Assembly (NCBI GenBank): GCA_002315875.1
Contig: DCIL01000104.1
Span: forward strand, 1,233-15,977
Direction of reading: 5' to 3'
From: Verrucomicrobia bacterium UBA1727
GTDB lineage: Bacteria > Verrucomicrobiota > Kiritimatiellia > RFP12 > UBA1067
DNA: 14,745 nt
The notes below the pieces were generated by a model. It saw only the letters and a list, made by a program, of their open reading frames with translations, searched no databases and was not told where the DNA came from. The position numbers and the translations under genes are program-made. Below, piece by piece: positions 1 through 7,752 of this stretch. Each line of letters begins with the position of its first letter. The first letter of the stretch is position 1.

Positions 1-63
1 TTCACGCTTCTCATTCTCGGCGGACTTGCCGCCTGCACCTTCGCCGGAGTTTACTTCCTATGA
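1..63 (+). CDS. C-terminal end of a membrane protein (partial), probably a membrane subunit of the Ehr-like complex
   Basis: Frame 1 is open from the first base of the window to a TGA at 61-63. It encodes about 20 residues, almost all hydrophobic or small (FTLLILGGLAACTFAGVYFL), as expected for the last transmembrane helix of an integral membrane protein. Its TGA overlaps the ATG of the hydrogenase-like large subunit as ATGA, the same arrangement as at the next junction, so the genes are probably translationally coupled. In Ech/Hyc/Ehr-type operons the genes upstream of the large subunit encode NuoH-, NuoL/M/N- or NuoK-like membrane proteins, and this is likely one of them. Which one cannot be told from 20 residues. 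Confidence 0.6.
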   Translation, partial: FTLLILGGLAACTFAGVYFL

Positions 64-1181
64 CCGAAGTCAGAAATTTCGATACCAGCGATTCCGCGAT
101 GTCTTTCCTGATGTCGCTCGGCGGATACGTAAATCCGCCGGCAGTAACTCCGCTCAAGGGCGAAGCCGCTCACGAAGTGGCCGTCGGACCCGTCCACGCC
201 GGCGTTATCGAACCGGGACACTTCCGCTTCCAGTGCATGGGAGAGGATGTCTACAATCTGCAGATCTTTCTCGGCTACCAGCACCGCGGAGTCGAAGAGG
301 AAATCGTCAAGGCCGATGGCAATCTGCCGCGGCAGCTTGCACTTGCCGAGACCTGCGCGGGAGATACGTCAATCGCCGCCGCCACCGCATTCTCTGAGAT
401 AATAGAAGCGATCACACCTCTTTCCGTCTCGGCCACATCTCTCCGATTGCGCTCGTTGCTCCTCGAGCTCGAGCGCATCGCGAATCACGTGGGCGATCTC
501 GGAGCCCTCGCCGGAGACGTCGCCTTCCTGCCGACGGCTTCGTTTTGCGGACGCATCCGCGGCGAATATCTGAACATGACGGCGCTCGTCTGCGGCAATC
601 GTTTCGGACGCAATGCCATCGTACCTGGCGGCACGCGGTGCGAGTTGCCAGAAGAGAAGCGCGCCAAACTGCTCGCTTGGCTTCGCACGGTCAAGAAAGA
701 CCTGGACGCGGCACTCAAAATGATGTTCGAATCCCCCACCGTCTGCGATCGTCTCGACGGCACGGGAATCGTCCCGAAAGCCATCGCCGAAGAAATTGGA
801 CTTGTCGGCGTAGCCCGCCGCGCATCGGTCGAATTGAACGGAGACGTCCTATCGCGCGCAATCATTCGCCGACTGGAAATAGAAGAGGCGCACGAGAAGC
901 TCTTCAAGCTACTCGAAGTGCGAAGTGTGAATGACGGTTCATCGCCCATAACTCACACTTCGTCGTTCGCCACCGTTGTCGCGACGACGCAGGCGTGGCG
1001 CGGTCCGCTCGTCCATGCCGCGGTCTTTGATGCAGAGAAGAAAATGGTTGGCTATAAGATCGTAGATCCGTCCGCCCACAACTGGCAAGGACTTGCGTAT
1101 GCCTTGCGCGGAGAACAGATCTCCAACTTTCCGATTTGCAACAAGTCGTTCAATTTGTCCTATTGCGGAACTGATTTATGA
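60..1181 (+). CDS. Ehr-type NuoD/HycE-like large subunit lacking the Ni-binding cysteine pairs
   Basis: A 373-residue protein of the NuoD/NiFe-hydrogenase large-subunit family, group 4 (Ech/Hyc/Hyf/Ehr) type. Seen: GPVH at 43-46, EPGHFR at 51-56, HRGVEE at 75-80, and the C-terminal block NKSFNLSY at 361-368. It has no NuoC-like N-terminal domain, unlike HycE. The two CxxC motifs that hold the Ni-Fe site are broken. The first region reads ETCAGD (97-102), keeping C99 but with D102 at the second cysteine and A106 at the usual histidine. The second reads VDPSAHNW (335-342), with S338 and N341 in place of DPCxxC. A functional Ni-Fe site is therefore not expected. This matches the Ehr complexes, whose reaction is not established. 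The protein probably sits on the cytoplasmic face of a membrane arm. The ATG overlaps the previous stop by four bases. A 10-bp inverted repeat lies in the coding sequence near residues 288-301. Confidence 0.9.
   Translation: MTEVRNFDTSDSAMSFLMSLGGYVNPPAVTPLKGEAAHEVAVGPVHAGVIEPGHFRFQCMGEDVYNLQIFLGYQHRGVEEEIVKADGNLPRQLALAETCAGDTSIAAATAFSEIIEAITPLSVSATSLRLRSLLLELERIANHVGDLGALAGDVAFLPTASFCGRIRGEYLNMTALVCGNRFGRNAIVPGGTRCELPEEKRAKLLAWLRTVKKDLDAALKMMFESPTVCDRLDGTGIVPKAIAEEIGLVGVARRASVELNGDVLSRAIIRRLEIEEAHEKLFKLLEVRSVNDGSSPITHTSSFATVVATTQAWRGPLVHAAVFDAEKKMVGYKIVDPSAHNWQGLAYALRGEQISNFPICNKSFNLSYCGTDL
914..962. repeat. Perfect 10-bp inverted repeat next to a tandem heptamer, inside the large-subunit gene
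   Basis: CGAAGTGTGA at 921-930 is the exact reverse complement of TCACACTTCG at 953-962, with a 22-base loop. The left arm is preceded by a copy of its first seven bases, so CGAAGTG occurs twice in tandem at 914-927. The segment stays in frame and encodes a polar stretch (about residues 286-302) between a family-typical helix and the strand leading to RGPLVH. It may be a stem-loop in the mRNA or a small palindromic insertion. It has no poly-T tract, so it is not an intrinsic terminator. Confidence 0.65.
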
Positions 1182-1915
1182 TCAAAGCATTGATAGCACG
1201 GTTAAAACAAGGATTCAGGACGGGGACGTTTCCGACAAAGTCGGGACCAAACCTGCCGCTAGATTTTCGCGGGCGTCCCGTTCTCGACGCGGAGATGACA
1301 GGCGAAGACATCGAAAAGGCGCAATCCGTCTGTCCCGTAAAGGACGCACTCGGATTCGACCTTGAAGGCGCCAAGCTCGATCTCGGGCGTTGCACGTTTT
1401 GCGGACGCTGTGCCGAGGTCTGTCCAAAGATCCGTTTCACCAAGGAATACCGTCTCGGCGTTTTCAACCGCGCCGATCTCATCGTCCGCGCCGGCGAAAA
1501 GTCCTACGAACCACCGCGGCAGACGAATCCCGAAGCGCTGGCGCTAAAACACACGTTTCAGCTGCGCGAAGTGTCCGCCGGCGGCTGTGCCGCTTGCGAA
1601 CTTGATGCGAATGTGTTGGGAACTCTGGCCTGGGACATGGGACGTTTCGGCATCCGTTTCGTCGCCTCACCACGTCATGCCGATGCCATCTACCTCACTG
1701 GTCCCATCTCTGCGAACATGCAGCTCGCACTCGACAAAACCTATGCCGCCGCGCCGGAACCGAAGTTCCTCATAGCGGCCGGAGCATGTGCGATTTCCGG
1801 CGGACTCTATCAGCACGGACGGCTACCAGCAACCCCGGCCTTATTCATTCCCGGCTGCCCGCCTCATCCGGCAACCACCCTGGAAGCCCTACTCCGCTTC
1901 ACCGGCCGCCTCTAA
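1178..1915 (+). CDS. Ferredoxin domain fused to a NuoB/HycG-like small subunit of the Ehr-type complex
   Basis: A 245-residue fusion. Residues about 45-100 are a bacterial ferredoxin-like domain with CxxCxxCxxxCP at C72, C75, C78 and C82, and one earlier cysteine in SVCP (C52). By the ferredoxin pattern, C72, C75, C78 and C52 can complete one [4Fe-4S] cluster. The other motif has decayed and C82 is left over. Residues about 130-245 are the NuoB/hydrogenase small-subunit core. CAAC (C137, C140), AGAC (C204) and PGCPP (C227) give the four ligands of the proximal/N2-type [4Fe-4S] cluster. The protein would pass electrons to or from the large subunit, replacing separate HycF/HyfH and HycG/HyfI proteins. 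Its ATG overlaps the preceding TGA as ATGA, so near-equal synthesis is likely. The last 27 bases overlap the 3' end of the convergent gene on the other strand. No further subunit gene follows. Confidence 0.88.
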   Translation: MIKALIARLKQGFRTGTFPTKSGPNLPLDFRGRPVLDAEMTGEDIEKAQSVCPVKDALGFDLEGAKLDLGRCTFCGRCAEVCPKIRFTKEYRLGVFNRADLIVRAGEKSYEPPRQTNPEALALKHTFQLREVSAGGCAACELDANVLGTLAWDMGRFGIRFVASPRHADAIYLTGPISANMQLALDKTYAAAPEPKFLIAAGACAISGGLYQHGRLPATPALFIPGCPPHPATTLEALLRFTGRL

Positions 1916-4900
1916 TCGCCGGACGTCGCGGTATTCGGAATCGATGTCGGGATAGTCGGCGGAGAAGACGATGCGCGCTCCGCTTTCGAGAATGGCCGCA
2001 AGCGCCTGATCGAGTCGCTTCTGCTTCGACTGTGCAAGCCGTCCGCAATACGAGAAGAACGGATCCGGCGGAATGTCGGACTGAACCGCAAGTCCTATGA
2101 ACCAGAAATCGCAATTGCTCGCGCGGACCCTTTCAGGAAGCTGATCGGGGAAGACGTATTGCCAGGCGCCGAGCAGATGCGCCGCACGGAGATTCGGCTC
2201 ACCGCACTTCGCGACGTATTGGTCGCCCGAATTGAGTCCCCAAGCAGAGTTGGCAACTCTGACGACGATTCCATGCGAGGCGGCGGCGCGTGCAAAGCCA
2301 GCCATGTTCTTGGCCATCTCATCCTTCGCGGACGCACCCTGTCCTTCAGTTCGATGAGGGGCAATCACGAGTTCCCTGACGCCGATAAGTGCGGACTTCT
2401 CGAGCAATTTCCTGAAGGCCGCCTGCGAACGAACGCGCTCCTCTTCAATGAGTTCGGTGAAACGGAAATCGGGATAGACATTGAGTCCCGAACGGAAGTC
2501 GACAAGCACCTCGAGTCCCTGCAGCGAAATCCAGTTTCTCTCGCGCTTCAGCGCCTCGTCATCGCGATTGAAAACATACTTCCAATCGACCATCACCGAA
2601 TCGAAATGGCGGAAGAAGGTGGGACGACGAAGAAGCTGAACCTTGATGTCCTCGTTGGAGCGAAGATAGAGCGTGCGCTTCTTCGGATTGGCCGGCGGCT
2701 GCACCTCGTCCAGAACCTTCACGCCGGCTTCCTCGACCTTCACTCGGAACATGCGCGTCGAACCGCCGGCAACGGACTTCGGACCGTCCGCACCAAGCAC
2801 CGCATTGGAAATAACCTCGGGCAAAAAACCAACTGCGCCGCGTTCGCGTCCCGCGGTTGCCAGCTCTTCGATCTTGACGATCCGACCGATGCGCGAGGTG
2901 AGTTCAAGCGGCTTTTCGCTCCAGGTGTTGTTGAGTACGCAAAGCGTGTAATCGCCCGCACCGCGGCGACACGTCACGACCGAAAGTCCGTCGTTCTCGA
3001 ATCTCGGATTGGTGACAAAGAGCGCCTGCTCGCGCAACACCTTATCGAGAATGCGCCGCGCTTCGTCCGTCAGCGGATGCGGACAGACATACGGCTTGTC
3101 CGCCTGATAGCGACGATGCGGCTTGGTCTGCATCTTCTCGGTCACGCCCCAGTCGGACGGAATCAGCGTCACCCTCCCGCCATTGGCCGCGACAGGCAGT
3201 CCCTTCGCAAAGAGCAAGTCGCGATTGCCTTCGGTAAGGACGAGATGTCCGCCCGCGGCAACATACGCGGCAAGCGTGTCCGAAAGTTCGAGGGACGGCT
3301 CCAGGGGTCCGGCCAGCACGATCATCGGATACTCCTTCAAAAGCCAGAGCGGAGCATCCGAAAGCAGACAGTCCGCAATGTCTCCGTAGGGAGTGGGCGA
3401 ATTGAAGCCGCGCTCATCGTGGAAGAATCCGGACTCTGTGTAGCCGGGATAGATCATGTCGAGAACGCCATGCGTGAGAAAATCGCCGCGCTCGAAGGCG
3501 ACGGACGCCCAGCAGACGTGCGGCCAGCCGTAGAGATTCCACGGGAAGGACCATCCACGACCCGAGTCGATCATCAGCGCGACCGGGGTCTGCATCACCC
3601 CGGGATCGCCATTCCGATCGATCCATTCAACGGCCTCCTTCTGAATTTCACCGATCGGTGAGAGTCCGCCGTTGCCCGAAAAGCCGCCGTAGAAGAAAGA
3701 TCCCTCGAAACCGCAGGCGAGTCCGTTGTAGAAAAGCTGGGCATACATCAGCTTCTTCATCAGCGCGAGCGATGTGCCCTTGGTCGGACCGTAATCCTTG
3801 CCGGTCTTGTCGGAATAGGTTTTCCATCCCCAGCGGTTGTAGATCGAAACGTTCCCGAACCACGGCACTCCATACTGCTTACCGGCACCGCGGCAGAAGG
3901 CATAGTAGACCTGGCTGTTAGGCAACGCCTGGGCAGTTTCCGCACCGATCATCGTGTAGCAGTTCTCGCGCAGGAAGTAATGTCCGTAATTGAGCGAAAC
4001 GAGCGCGGCCATCTTGTTGCCCATGACGCGATCCATGTGCTCGAAATAGTTCTGGAACGAAAGCATGCGGTCAAACCGATTCACCCCAGGCGCGGCATCA
4101 CCCACCCAGCGTCCGTCCTGCTCGCCGTTGTCCATTCCGAGCCAACGGTCGCCGAGCTCGCGTTCGAGCATTTCGGTGACGCCGTCAGGCATCCGCCATA
4201 GACCGTTCACACCCTGCGCCGTTCCGCTCGGAAGATAACCCCAGACATCGAAGAGCCACAGTCCGCGGCGCTTGATTTCCGCAACGACATCAGGCAGGTT
4301 CTTGTTATTGAGGACACTAAGGTTGGGCCAGACGAGATTGCCGAGATGATTGGACACGACATATTTATCGAGCTCCGCGCGCCAGGTGTCGTTGTCGGGA
4401 ATATGGCGAAGGGAAGTGAACTGCATGCGGTTTCCGAACTGTGCGCGGTCCGGCGGCCTTACCGTGCGCCGCGTCTCGTCCGGATGCTTCCGCGGATTCA
4501 TGTAATATGGATAGACCGCGGGACGAGACACCTGATGAGGTCCCGTGAGTCCGCGGAGTCGCGCACGCCAATATGCCGCGAACATGTGCGTCGTCTTGAG
4601 CGACCACCATTTCGCGGCATCCCCTTCGCGCAGCTTCGCCTCAAAGATCTTCAGTGCGGTTTCATCGAAGGGTGCGTTGTTCGCCGTCAGCTGCGCAAGC
4701 GCGAGTTCAGCGTCCGGCGCCATGCCGTACCATTTCTTCTTCGGATTCTTCCACATGTCCTTGGCCCGAAAGTCGGCCTCGTTTGCGGACTGGCGGAGTC
4801 CCTCAAGCAACCAGGCGCGGCGCTCTGCGTTCTTTTCGCAGCCAAGCATCACCTCAAGCGAGACATTCATCTGCAGAAGCGTGTAAGTCGGAGTGATCCA

Positions 4901-5755
4901 CTTCCATTTAGGATTCTCCGCCTTGTTCTTCTCCATGAACGCGGCATCGCGACAGGCCTTGTCCGCTATGCGTTCGTAAAGCTCCAGCCAGTGCCTCTCG
5001 CCGGTCGCATCGTAGGCGGCGGCGTAGATCGAAGACAGACGGCACGAGCTCGTGGCGTTCGTGCTGTCCGGCCACCACATGCGGCAGATGCCGCGCGGAT
5101 CCTTGCGTCCGTCGCAAAGTCCGAAATTGTAATCCGTCTCGGGTTTTACCGTCCGCTCCATTCGCGAGGCGACCTCGGCAATGCGCAGCTTCCATTCGGC
5201 GACGATTTCCTTTTTCGCCATCGGAGAATGCGAATAGCGGTAGAGGCCATGGACCCAATGCGTGTGCTGGTCGATCGAGGAAAGCGAACAGATGGACTTT
5301 CCATCCTCCTCGCAGAGTCCGCGCGCCACAAAACCCTTGTAACCGTGCTTAGAGGAGAGATTCAAAAGTCCCTGCGCAAGTTTCGCCGCCCAGTCAGCGG
5401 TCTCAGCGAACCTGGGATCGTCCGCCGCAACCCCTTCTCGCTTCAGCGCCGCCCAGCGGTCGACACAGCCCGAGAGCGCCACGGCATCGCTGATCGCGCA
5501 ATCACCGATGCCCGCGCCGTATCCCTTCTTCGATCCTTCGTACCAGTCGTAGAGTCCGTTCTTGAAGGACGAGGCCTTCTCGACTGCGCCTACGTTACTG
5601 CAATAGAGAAGCGAGGTCTTCGGACTAAAACAGCGCTTGAAACACTCCTTAAGCGCACCATCGACAAGCTCGTCCATCGGCCGCTCGGCCGCAAACGAAA
5701 CTGCAGCAACCGCAACGATTGCCAACACCATCAGTTTTTTCATGGACGAAATCAC
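1889..5755 (-). CDS. Secreted multidomain carbohydrate-active protein (toroid, TIM barrel, GATase-like, beta-sandwich, xylose-isomerase-like)
   Basis: A 1288-residue protein with a Sec-type signal (KK, hydrophobic 8-22, likely cut near residue 22). Residues about 25-400 look like an alpha/alpha-toroid (SSIDQHTHWVHGLYRYSHSP at 159-178, repeated Trp/aromatic helices). About 440-730 looks like a TIM barrel, with DNGEQDGR (542-549) and GAETAQ (604-609) as candidate acidic active-site positions. About 730-850 resembles the glutamine-amidotransferase-like domain beside beta-galactosidase-type barrels (YPMIVLAGPLEPS, AAGGHLVLTEGN). About 905-1010 is probably a beta-sandwich. About 1040-1270 has alternating strands and helices like a xylose-isomerase/AP-endonuclease-2 barrel. 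Domain calls are by eye and no known GH family is claimed. The start is GTG at 5755, supported by GAGAGG 9 bases upstream; an ATG four codons in has no well-placed Shine-Dalgarno. It follows the glycosidase-like gene by 14 bases and is the last gene of the block. Confidence 0.82.
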   Translation of the reverse strand: MISSMKKLMVLAIVAVAAVSFAAERPMDELVDGALKECFKRCFSPKTSLLYCSNVGAVEKASSFKNGLYDWYEGSKKGYGAGIGDCAISDAVALSGCVDRWAALKREGVAADDPRFAETADWAAKLAQGLLNLSSKHGYKGFVARGLCEEDGKSICSLSSIDQHTHWVHGLYRYSHSPMAKKEIVAEWKLRIAEVASRMERTVKPETDYNFGLCDGRKDPRGICRMWWPDSTNATSSCRLSSIYAAAYDATGERHWLELYERIADKACRDAAFMEKNKAENPKWKWITPTYTLLQMNVSLEVMLGCEKNAERRAWLLEGLRQSANEADFRAKDMWKNPKKKWYGMAPDAELALAQLTANNAPFDETALKIFEAKLREGDAAKWWSLKTTHMFAAYWRARLRGLTGPHQVSRPAVYPYYMNPRKHPDETRRTVRPPDRAQFGNRMQFTSLRHIPDNDTWRAELDKYVVSNHLGNLVWPNLSVLNNKNLPDVVAEIKRRGLWLFDVWGYLPSGTAQGVNGLWRMPDGVTEMLERELGDRWLGMDNGEQDGRWVGDAAPGVNRFDRMLSFQNYFEHMDRVMGNKMAALVSLNYGHYFLRENCYTMIGAETAQALPNSQVYYAFCRGAGKQYGVPWFGNVSIYNRWGWKTYSDKTGKDYGPTKGTSLALMKKLMYAQLFYNGLACGFEGSFFYGGFSGNGGLSPIGEIQKEAVEWIDRNGDPGVMQTPVALMIDSGRGWSFPWNLYGWPHVCWASVAFERGDFLTHGVLDMIYPGYTESGFFHDERGFNSPTPYGDIADCLLSDAPLWLLKEYPMIVLAGPLEPSLELSDTLAAYVAAGGHLVLTEGNRDLLFAKGLPVAANGGRVTLIPSDWGVTEKMQTKPHRRYQADKPYVCPHPLTDEARRILDKVLREQALFVTNPRFENDGLSVVTCRRGAGDYTLCVLNNTWSEKPLELTSRIGRIVKIEELATAGRERGAVGFLPEVISNAVLGADGPKSVAGGSTRMFRVKVEEAGVKVLDEVQPPANPKKRTLYLRSNEDIKVQLLRRPTFFRHFDSVMVDWKYVFNRDDEALKRERNWISLQGLEVLVDFRSGLNVYPDFRFTELIEEERVRSQAAFRKLLEKSALIGVRELVIAPHRTEGQGASAKDEMAKNMAGFARAAASHGIVVRVANSAWGLNSGDQYVAKCGEPNLRAAHLLGAWQYVFPDQLPERVRASNCDFWFIGLAVQSDIPPDPFFSYCGRLAQSKQKRLDQALAAILESGARIVFSADYPDIDSEYRDVRRLEAAGEAE

Positions 5756-5764
5756 AACAAATCG

Positions 5765-5770
5765 CCTCTC
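5765..5770 (-). promoter_or_regulatory. Ribosome binding site fixing a GTG start
   Basis: GAGAGG on the minus strand lies 9 bases before the GTG at 5755 and touches the TAG stop of the preceding gene (5770-5772). Measured to the in-frame ATG at 5743 the spacing would be 21 bases, so the GTG start is the better choice. Confidence 0.5.
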
Positions 5771-7734
5771 TAAAACTCAAGCATTTTCAGGCGGAACGGC
5801 GCGAGTTCCACAAGCACTTTACCGTCCCGAACGGGGAGGTCACGTCCCGAACTCAAATCAACGACCTTCCTGACGCCGGCCGGCAACTTAACCTCCGCCA
5901 TCACTGACGCATCGGGCGAGATATTCGAGACGACTGCGAGATGCTTTCCGTTTCGGCGGTAGATGCTCGCCTTGACACTTGCGGGACTCGTCTGAAGCGG
6001 ATTCTCCCAGTAGGGAATCCACTCGGCATCCGCCGCGCCGAAAGCATCAAGCTTGTCCCAATACGGCTTTAAACGCGCTTCCGAACCGAAACCGCAGGGA
6101 CGCACCAGCACGTTATGAAGAAGCGTAAGCGCCATCGCATCGTCATACGACCACTTGCCAGGCACTTCGTAGCAAAGGAATTCACACGGGACTCCGTGAT
6201 TAACGCCCATGAACTCGGCACGGAACGCCTCGAGATTGAGTGCGCGCTTGATATCCTGTTTGGAGCAGGCGAGCTGTTCGCCATCCCAATACGAATGCAC
6301 GAAGGCAAGGGTCGCGGGGCAAATATAGCCGCTCTGATGGGCATCTATCGTCCCGCCGCGCGCATCAACGAACTCATAAAGCTCGCGCATCATCTTCCGG
6401 ACGGCGAAGAACGGATACGTGGCGTGCAGTTTGCCCTTCGCGTCGCGCCATCCGCACCCGTGTTTACCGTTCGCGCACGCGCGCGGCATGATCGTGCCAT
6501 CGAGATAAAAGCCATCGAGTCCCAATTTGACGTAGGCCGCTTTCGCCCGTTCAAGCCATTTACCTGCAAACTCGTTGGCGTAGCAGACGCGGTAGTCGCG
6601 CTGGGCCGGCTGGCGATACCAGTAGCCGACGTAGCGTCCGCTCTCCTCAACGCCCAAGCACTTTTCATGCAAGTCGCCCCAAAGTGGATCAATAGGCGAA
6701 AGCTCGTAACCCTGATAGACGAGCGCCTTGAGTCCACGCGCATGGCAGGCATCGACAATCGCCTTGAAATCTCCGCGGCAGGCGGGATTGTTCTGAATCG
6801 GTATCCAGTCCTCGTGAAAGGCAACCGTGCTCACTCCATTCGCCTTCGCCGCATCCATCAGCGATTCCATATTGCCGTTCGGGAAGGCGCGCTGGGCGGT
6901 CCACCAGCGTTCGGGACGCTTTATCGTGATGCCGATTCCCATCCGCGGCGAATGCATCACGCGATTCTTCGCGCGAAGACCGCTCCAGGGCTTGACCGGA
7001 GTCGCCTGAAGTCCAAAGACCCAGGTCCGCGGCGAAATAAACGCCTCCTCGGCAAGACGGACGCGGAAGACGGTTTCCTTTGTCCCCGGCAGCACCTCGA
7101 CGACATTCGTCACCTGCGCAAGCTTCTCATCGCTCTCGCAAAACCAGCAAAGGCCCGCCTTCTCGTCTCCGAGCCAGACCGCACAACGGAACGGCCAGGA
7201 CATCGGACCTTTTACGCCACCTACATTGTTCAGCTTCTCCCACGAGGCCGGAGAGAACACGTAGAGTTTGGCGATCTCGGGACGCATCGGAATCTCCAGC
7301 CACACGCTGGAACACTTCTTACCCTTCGCGGACGGCGCCGTCATCGCCGTCAGCGTGACCTTGGACATTCCGTCGAATTCCGTGCGCACGACGCCGTTGA
7401 GCGCGATTACATCAGATTCCTGCCAAAGGCAGTGAGTAGCCGATTCCGTATCCGCCTCCTGCAACCAGCAACCGCCCTTCTTCCAGGTCACGGCATCCCC
7501 GCCGTCGGTCCGGCAGACAATCCGCATCGGCCCCGCCAGCAATTCGCGTCCGAGCGCACGCACGGAAACGGGCATGCCATTCGAAGAGAAAGAATAGTCG
7601 CGCCCCCAAACGGAAACGCGACTGTCATCGGCCTTGACCGGAGTCCACGGACGCGGCACCGCACCGGCACTCGCGTCAGCGGACGACAATATGGCTCCCG
7701 AAAGAGCCAGAATGCAAATCAACTCTCGTACCAT
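5770..7734 (-). CDS. Putative secreted glycoside hydrolase (TIM barrel; GH123-N/DUF6067-like)
   Basis: A 654-residue protein with a Sec signal (VRE, then hydrophobic 6-18, likely cut after ASA at 23). Residues about 30-250 look all-beta, like the N-terminal sandwich of many large glycosidases. Residues about 265-560 have TIM-barrel character: HEDW (307-310), the strand GLDGFYLDGT (405-414, D407 and D412), DAHQSG (464-469) and YWDGEQ (482-487, D484 and E486). The last 75 residues look like a small beta domain. The acidic residues at strand ends are the natural catalytic candidates, but which are nucleophile and acid cannot be told here. The resemblance is to the GH123-N/DUF6067 type of uncharacterised glycosidase and is tentative. 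The ATG at 7734 is chosen because GAGG sits 6 bases upstream; a TTG four codons earlier would overlap that site. It lies 18 bases after the NagB-like gene and 14 before the multidomain gene, suggesting co-transcription and action on the same substrate. Confidence 0.8.
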   Translation of the reverse strand: MVRELICILALSGAILSSADASAGAVPRPWTPVKADDSRVSVWGRDYSFSSNGMPVSVRALGRELLAGPMRIVCRTDGGDAVTWKKGGCWLQEADTESATHCLWQESDVIALNGVVRTEFDGMSKVTLTAMTAPSAKGKKCSSVWLEIPMRPEIAKLYVFSPASWEKLNNVGGVKGPMSWPFRCAVWLGDEKAGLCWFCESDEKLAQVTNVVEVLPGTKETVFRVRLAEEAFISPRTWVFGLQATPVKPWSGLRAKNRVMHSPRMGIGITIKRPERWWTAQRAFPNGNMESLMDAAKANGVSTVAFHEDWIPIQNNPACRGDFKAIVDACHARGLKALVYQGYELSPIDPLWGDLHEKCLGVEESGRYVGYWYRQPAQRDYRVCYANEFAGKWLERAKAAYVKLGLDGFYLDGTIMPRACANGKHGCGWRDAKGKLHATYPFFAVRKMMRELYEFVDARGGTIDAHQSGYICPATLAFVHSYWDGEQLACSKQDIKRALNLEAFRAEFMGVNHGVPCEFLCYEVPGKWSYDDAMALTLLHNVLVRPCGFGSEARLKPYWDKLDAFGAADAEWIPYWENPLQTSPASVKASIYRRNGKHLAVVSNISPDASVMAEVKLPAGVRKVVDLSSGRDLPVRDGKVLVELAPFRLKMLEF

Positions 7735-7752
7735 CGCAAACCTCAAAATTCT

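Noticed and set aside
60..1915. Annotation as an active NiFe hydrogenase
   Set aside because: The nickel-binding cysteine pairs are absent from the large subunit at both expected sites.
1902..1922. Hairpin CCGGC/GCCGG between the convergent genes as a terminator
   Set aside because: The stem is only 5 bp with an 11-base loop, no U tract follows on either strand, and it lies inside coding sequence.
2159..5773. Two long plus-strand frames (2159-3661 and 4346-5773) opposite the 1288-residue protein
   Set aside because: They have no recognisable motifs, while the minus strand reads through as one protein with a signal peptide and folded-domain character.
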